From the IMG/VR virus record IMGVR_UViG_3300025073_000048, positions 1 to 64,000 of that record: a DNA stretch of 64,000 bases, one strand, 5' to 3'. Positions 60,481 through 64,000 of this stretch are shown here, one piece after another. Source of the DNA: a virus. Each line of letters starts with the position of its first letter. Position 1 is the first letter of the stretch. Below the pieces are notes generated by a model. The model was given only the letters and a program-made list of their open reading frames with translations. It searched no databases and was not told the origin of the DNA. The position numbers and the translations under genes were made by a program.

Positions 60481-61478
60481 TGCTTGGTCTTGCGCTCCAG
60501 AAGTCGTTCATACGCCCGACGCTTCACCTGTCCGACACGTGCGCGGACCTCTTCAACGTCAGACTCCAGGTAAAGTGATTCCTTCACGAGTAACCGGCGC
60601 AGTTCCTTCTCGCCACGCGGGAAACGGCCCAGCTCAGCAGAACCCATCGCAGACAGAATGCGATTGCGAGTTTCGTCGCGCTGCACTTCCAGCTCCGAGA
60701 TCTCCTCGCCGAGCATCTTGTACCGCAACCACCACTGCAGTTCCTCGTCACCGAGTTGAACAACGGTGTTCGCCTGCAGACCATTCACAGAAGTGATCAA
60801 CTCACGAGTCCGAGGATGCGTCCAGTTCGGCTCTGGAGGGCACCCATCAGCGATCCGCTCGCACAGTTCCTTCTCGGCCTCCGCGATCGCTTCAATCAGG
60901 TCGTCATTGCGCTGGATCGGATACACCCGCAGCGTGAAGATGCCGAACATCACCGCCACGTCCACCTGATCCACGCCCATCACAGCCATCTGCTGCTGCG
61001 CCTGAAACAGAGTGTCATCAGGCACCAGATCCGTGCCCTCCTGGCCGTACTTAGAGTCATCGTCCTCTGCGTACATGCGCTGCGTGGTAGCCTTCGTCTC
61101 CAGCAGACGGCGATGCTCCGACAACACGATCGCGTCCGGTGTCGCAGTCATATAGGGCAGCGTCGGGTGGATGAACATCCTGTCATTCTCCACGCACTGC
61201 ACGCCCAGCTCGTCCGAGTATTCCTTCACGATCACCGACTGCATCCGGCGCCCACGCCGCAGTCGCTTCGTCTGATCGTCATCGAACTGAATCTCACGTA
61301 TCCTGCGCGCCGCGAGATACAGATCCAAACTCGTGCGATAATTGCTGCGATTGCACGCGGCAGCCGCATCACTCGCACCAATCCACAACTGCCGTCCTGG
61401 CTCGTAGTGCCGTCCCTCCAACCACATCGGGTCGCCTTCCTTCGGACCCTCGATCGGTACATGCTGCTGTGTCACCAT
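60477..61478 (-). CDS. YqaJ-type (lambda exonuclease-like) nuclease
   Basis: 333 residues from ATG 61478 after AAGGA. RQLWIGASDAAAACNRS, GRRMQSVIVKEYSDEL, then TATPDAIV...LLETKATTQRMY supply the PD-(D/E)xK active site with catalytic Asp, Glu and Lys, followed by TLFQAQQQMAVMGVDQ. A typical YqaJ/lambda-exonuclease fold giving 5'-3' resection for recombination with the partner gene just downstream. Confidence 0.85.
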   Translation of the reverse strand: MVTQQHVPIEGPKEGDPMWLEGRHYEPGRQLWIGASDAAAACNRSNYRTSLDLYLAARRIREIQFDDDQTKRLRRGRRMQSVIVKEYSDELGVQCVENDRMFIHPTLPYMTATPDAIVLSEHRRLLETKATTQRMYAEDDDSKYGQEGTDLVPDDTLFQAQQQMAVMGVDQVDVAVMFGIFTLRVYPIQRNDDLIEAIAEAEKELCERIADGCPPEPNWTHPRTRELITSVNGLQANTVVQLGDEELQWWLRYKMLGEEISELEVQRDETRNRILSAMGSAELGRFPRGEKELRRLLVKESLYLESDVEEVRARVGQVKRRAYERLLERKTKQ

Positions 61479-61490
61479 CAACCAATCCTT

Positions 61491-61592
61491 TCACTTGCGC
61501 CGTCCAATTCTGTCGCACGCGCTCATCAGCGCGATAAGCAGTAGAAAAGCGAGTCCGCCAAAGAAGGCATCAAGCCACGTCACATTGACCAT
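61491..61592 (-). CDS. Single-TM micro-protein, 33 aa
   Basis: ATG 61592 with GGAGG upstream inside the csrA 3' end encodes MVNVTWLDAFFGGLAFLLLI and ALMSACDRIGRRK: one hydrophobic segment followed by a positively charged tail. It overlaps csrA by 23 bases. Could be a small membrane regulator or holin-like peptide; uncertain but well placed. Confidence 0.5.
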   Translation of the reverse strand: MVNVTWLDAFFGGLAFLLLIALMSACDRIGRRK

Positions 61593-61785
61593 CGCCCACA
61601 CCTCCGTGCTGTTGTTGTGCATCGCGCTCCTTCGCAATCTCAACCTCCAGGCGATTGACCTCGATGTCCTTCGGCGCTTCGATACCCAACCGGACTTTGT
61701 CTTCGCGAATGTCGATCACCATGATCGTGATCAAGCCTTTAGCGATGACGATCTTCTCGCCGACTTTTCGAGACAGGCAGAGCAT
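61570..61785 (-). CDS. csrA: CsrA carbon storage regulator homologue
   Basis: 71 residues from ATG 61785 with GGAGG 7 nt upstream. MLCLSRKVGEKIVIAKGLIT, then DKVRLGIEAPKDIEVNRLEV, carry the CsrA RNA-binding residues (LSRK, RLGIEAP, V-x-R-x-E). A C-terminal Gln/His-rich tail extends it. It binds GGA motifs in mRNA leaders and could control phage or host translation. The many GGAG leaders of this phage are possible targets. Confidence 0.9.
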   Translation of the reverse strand: MLCLSRKVGEKIVIAKGLITIMVIDIREDKVRLGIEAPKDIEVNRLEVEIAKERDAQQQHGGVGDGQCDVA

Positions 61786-61851
61786 AGAGCTACCTCCAAG
61801 CAAACAAAGATTCCTCGCGACCATCAAAGAAAGTCGGCGACGTCAACGCGC

Positions 61852-62082
61852 CTACTGGCGACGAGGAGTGATGAAGTCAGGGTCGTGCTGCATCTCCACG
61901 ATGTCAGCAAGGCCCAGCCAACCAAGAGGCACCACCGATTCGTAGTGGTGAAGTGCACAGGCGGTGAGGTGCGTTAGGCGCGCCACGCCGTCCGGTTCTT
62001 CCACCACCGGATGCAAGCACTGTTCGGCCCCGTCGTAAGGGCCTCCGAGAAACCGCATAAATCGCGGGTGCTGCTCGATCAT
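61852..62082 (-). CDS. Hypothetical protein, 76 aa
   Basis: From ATG 62082 after GGAGAAG (MIEQHPRFMRFLGGPYDGAE). Compact; PYDGAE and CALHHYESV suggest a small conserved fold of a kind often seen in phage genomes. No function recognised. Confidence 0.5.
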   Translation of the reverse strand: MIEQHPRFMRFLGGPYDGAEQCLHPVVEEPDGVARLTHLTACALHHYESVVPLGWLGLADIVEMQHDPDFITPRRQ

Positions 62083-62201
62083 CTTCTCCACCTCATCTAA
62101 GCAGCGAGGTGGCGGTCGGGGTTCAGCGACCCCTGAAAACCGCCGAGTTGTCAACGGCGGCAAATGTAGGAAAGTTCCGCCATTGAGTCAAGGAGAATTC
62201 C

Positions 62202-62483
62202 CTAGTCGGGCTTCTTTTTCGCCCGCCCTGGCTGACGCAAGAGTTTGGAGGGGCAGACGTTAAGCGATTTTGCAATATTTTCCAAAACAGGTAGCGTCGG
62301 AGAGTTCCTACCCCGTTCCAGGTCGGAAACGTAGCTGCGCGGTACTCTCATCTTCGCGCTCAAATCGTCCTGAGTCATGTTCGCCGACTCGCGCAACACT
62401 CGGAGATTCTCGCGGAAATACCGCTGCAACCGAGTGAACCGTTGACATGAGACACGCTTCAATATCGCATTTTTCTTTAACAT
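62202..62483 (-). CDS. XRE-family helix-turn-helix regulator
   Basis: 93 residues from ATG 62483 (MLKKNAILKRVSCQRFTRLQ); earlier in-frame starts exist. FRENLRVLRESANMTQDDLS, then MRVPRSYVSDLERGRNSPTL and PVLENIAKSLNV, is a typical Cro/C1-type HTH (Gln, Asp, Tyr/Val, Glu-Arg). Likely a repressor or control protein of the phage. Confidence 0.85.
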   Translation of the reverse strand: MLKKNAILKRVSCQRFTRLQRYFRENLRVLRESANMTQDDLSAKMRVPRSYVSDLERGRNSPTLPVLENIAKSLNVCPSKLLRQPGRAKKKPD

Positions 62484-62574
62484 GGTCAGAAGTGTAACGC
62501 GAACAGACCGACTAAGCAAACGACACGGAACCAAAAACACCACCGCTCACCTAGCATCTTCGACACAAGAAATG

Positions 62575-62612
62575 AAAAAACCCCGTGGCCCGGTCCTCCG
62601 AACCACGAGGTG
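62575..62612 (-). terminator. Intrinsic terminator
   Basis: Stem CCTCGTGG / CCACGGGG (one mismatch) on the minus strand, loop of 14, followed by six T. It ends the transcript of the gene at 62737 before the XRE gene; the apparent reading frame across this spot is not real. Confidence 0.75.
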
Positions 62613-62736
62613 ATCTTCATCCAACGGGGAGTGCTATTTGTTACCGCTTCATCGTGGCTTGGCCCTCCTGGAAACAATCGATTACCAAGTTCAACACGTA
62701 TGAAGAACCGCACATTGCGGATCTTGCTCAATCAAC

Positions 62737-63144
62737 TCAAGAGCGCGCTTCCGCGATCACCGCGTCAATATCGTCATTGCTCGCGGCAGCCGCTTGTGCA
62801 AAGACCTCATCGACAACACGCGAGGATTGCCGTCTCCACCGCCAGCCGAAGCAGTCATCACATTCCCGCCGAATGTCACGGATGGCGCGTACCTTCTGAC
62901 TACGCGACGGCTTCTTGACCGATTCGCGCAGCTCAACATTGTTCTGCGGGCAGTTCTCGAAGATCCCGCTGAGCGCTGCCATAATCGCCTCGATCAACGC
63001 GATCCACCCGATCGCCGAATATCCGGCAATGATGCGCGGAGGATTCCCGGCGTCGTAATCGTCGATCCCGTCCGACACTTCCTTTTTCTGCGCGCCGATC
63101 GAGCTGGCCGCAACACTGATCGCAAACGCTTGCAATAGCTTCAT
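62737..63144 (-). CDS. Hypothetical membrane-associated protein, 135 aa
   Basis: 135 residues from ATG 63144 after GGAGACTG (MKLLQAFAISVAASSIGAQK). Two hydrophobic stretches (AFAISVAASSIG; IIAGYSAIGWIALIEAIMAA) separated by an acidic loop. Basic C-terminal third with CDDCFGWRWRRQS. Function unknown. Confidence 0.5.
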   Translation of the reverse strand: MKLLQAFAISVAASSIGAQKKEVSDGIDDYDAGNPPRIIAGYSAIGWIALIEAIMAALSGIFENCPQNNVELRESVKKPSRSQKVRAIRDIRRECDDCFGWRWRRQSSRVVDEVFAQAAAASNDDIDAVIAEARS

Positions 63145-63236
63145 CACAGTCTCCAATTTGAAATAAAGGGGTCTTCTACTTGATGACTCAGGACTGGTGG
63201 GTTTGAGTCTCCGTCACCGCGCTGAAAAGTATTACG

Positions 63237-64000
63237 TTACGTCGGCTCCGACGACATGAATCCAATCGCTTCATCGGGGGTCGCATTCTCGCCGTACATT
63301 TCAATCGGCTCAGTCTCGTCGTGGCTGTTGCGAATCACCAGCGTGATGTTCATCCACTTCCCTGGAGTCCACAGCATGCCAATGATTTCCATCGCGTGCG
63401 ACAAACGATTCCATGCTGCGTACTGAGGCCGTCCGAGCTTGAGAATCGACAAGACCTGGCGCATCATCTCGCGCGTCCCTGCGCGCCGGTTCGTGTCGAG
63501 GATATTCCTCAACCGGAACCCCTTCGCGGCTTCCTTCCAGCCTTCCTTGTACTGCCGATAATTGCGCTCAAACATGTTCGGAACGAACTCCGCAGGTGCG
63601 ATTCCGTCATTACGCACCCACTCTACGAAGCTGTCGAGGTAGTTCCCCTTATTGGCCCATCCCACAGCACCACCAGCCGTCACCGGCGCAAGTTGTGGAG
63701 TCGGGCGTCCCTCAGCGGCCAACATGTCAAGTAGAGCTGCAACTCCCGACCAGGACCAGCAATAGTTGAGTCCATTCTGATTCCAGCGATATCCATCCGG
63801 CGCCCACGTGCGCTGTTGCCAGTACATCGGGAAGATCTTCTTCTCGTGGCACTCCTTGATCACTGCTTCGAAGTCATCGAAGTCAACGAGAATATCCGGC
63901 ACATCCTCCACCGGCTGCAGACCTAACTCCAACGCACGCTGCGAGCCGTACACGAACTCACGCTGAAACACTTCCTGATATTCGCTTGTGAGTCCTAAGT
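63237..64000 (-). CDS. Papain-like cysteine peptidase domain protein, 5' end outside
   Basis: Frame open beyond base 64000 (the codons upstream of the first GTG read LGLTSEYQEV), so the N-terminus is outside. Motifs in papain order: NQNGLNYCWSWSGVAALL (active-site Cys), NRLSHAMEIIGMLW (His in HAxxxxG), LVIRNSHDE (Asn, as NSW in papain). About 140 residues between Cys and Asn. It may be a virion- or host-targeted peptidase; it lies near the edge on the minus strand. Not previously obvious because the N-terminus is cut off. Confidence 0.65.
   Translation of the reverse strand, partial: LGLTSEYQEVFQREFVYGSQRALELGLQPVEDVPDILVDFDDFEAVIKECHEKKIFPMYWQQRTWAPDGYRWNQNGLNYCWSWSGVAALLDMLAAEGRPTPQLAPVTAGGAVGWANKGNYLDSFVEWVRNDGIAPAEFVPNMFERNYRQYKEGWKEAAKGFRLRNILDTNRRAGTREMMRQVLSILKLGRPQYAAWNRLSHAMEIIGMLWTPGKWMNITLVIRNSHDETEPIEMYGENATPDEAIGFMSSEPT

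Noticed and set aside
62486-62731. Reading frame across the XRE upstream region
   Set aside because: It runs through a clear intrinsic terminator and has no good start.

Overview
The window is a 64 kb piece of a tailed double-stranded DNA phage (or prophage), most likely of a planctomycete. Phage identity rests on a contiguous morphogenesis module: large terminase, portal, scaffold-like and major-capsid-like genes and long tail/fibre genes. The planctomycete assignment rests on a DUF1580-type protein beside a serine recombinase, and on a Cys-rich small protein of a style I associate with planctomycetes; it is an inference. Both window edges cut through genes.

Layout. (1) About 1-30.0 kb, minus strand: virion genes, read from the scaffold and capsid end (30 kb) to the tail, fibre and internal-protein end (1 kb). 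Many stop/start codons overlap (ATGA, TAATG). The module includes a glycosyltransferase-methyltransferase fusion, an SGNH-hydrolase fibre and an Acb2-like anti-CBASS protein. (2) 30.1-31.4 kb, plus strand: DUF1580 protein and serine recombinase, a probable lysogeny or integration cassette. (3) 31.4-35.3 kb, minus strand: small, often Cys-containing hypothetical genes. (4) 35.3-45.5 kb, plus strand: an ExoX-like C-terminal domain protein, a 1.2 kb gap without a gene, then an operon with a MoxR-type AAA+ ATPase and a metallopeptidase-like/VWA protein. Nearly every true gap in that operon carries a homologous hairpin followed by a T-rich stretch and a strong ribosome binding site. It ends at a structured RNA/terminator. 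(5) 45.5-64 kb, minus strand: small accessory genes, RusA, DnaB helicase, a replication protein, an SMC-like ATPase, a YqaJ exonuclease with a partner protein, CsrA, an XRE regulator and a papain-like protein at the right edge.

The standout locus is 55.08-59.31 kb. Two arrays (55083-56054 and 58881-59311) repeat a 37-nt unit: a 10-nt half-repeat, 8 variable nt, an 11-nt half-repeat, 8 variable nt. There are about 39 units in total. Between them lies a gene for an IS110/Nop-like protein without a visible nuclease domain. It is interrupted by a 423-residue intein with a LAGLIDADG homing endonuclease. This architecture matches TIGR-Tas (tandem interspaced guide RNA) systems, RNA-guided DNA-targeting systems distinct from CRISPR. 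The intein in the effector and the array split around tas and an Ala-rich gene are, as far as I know, new features.
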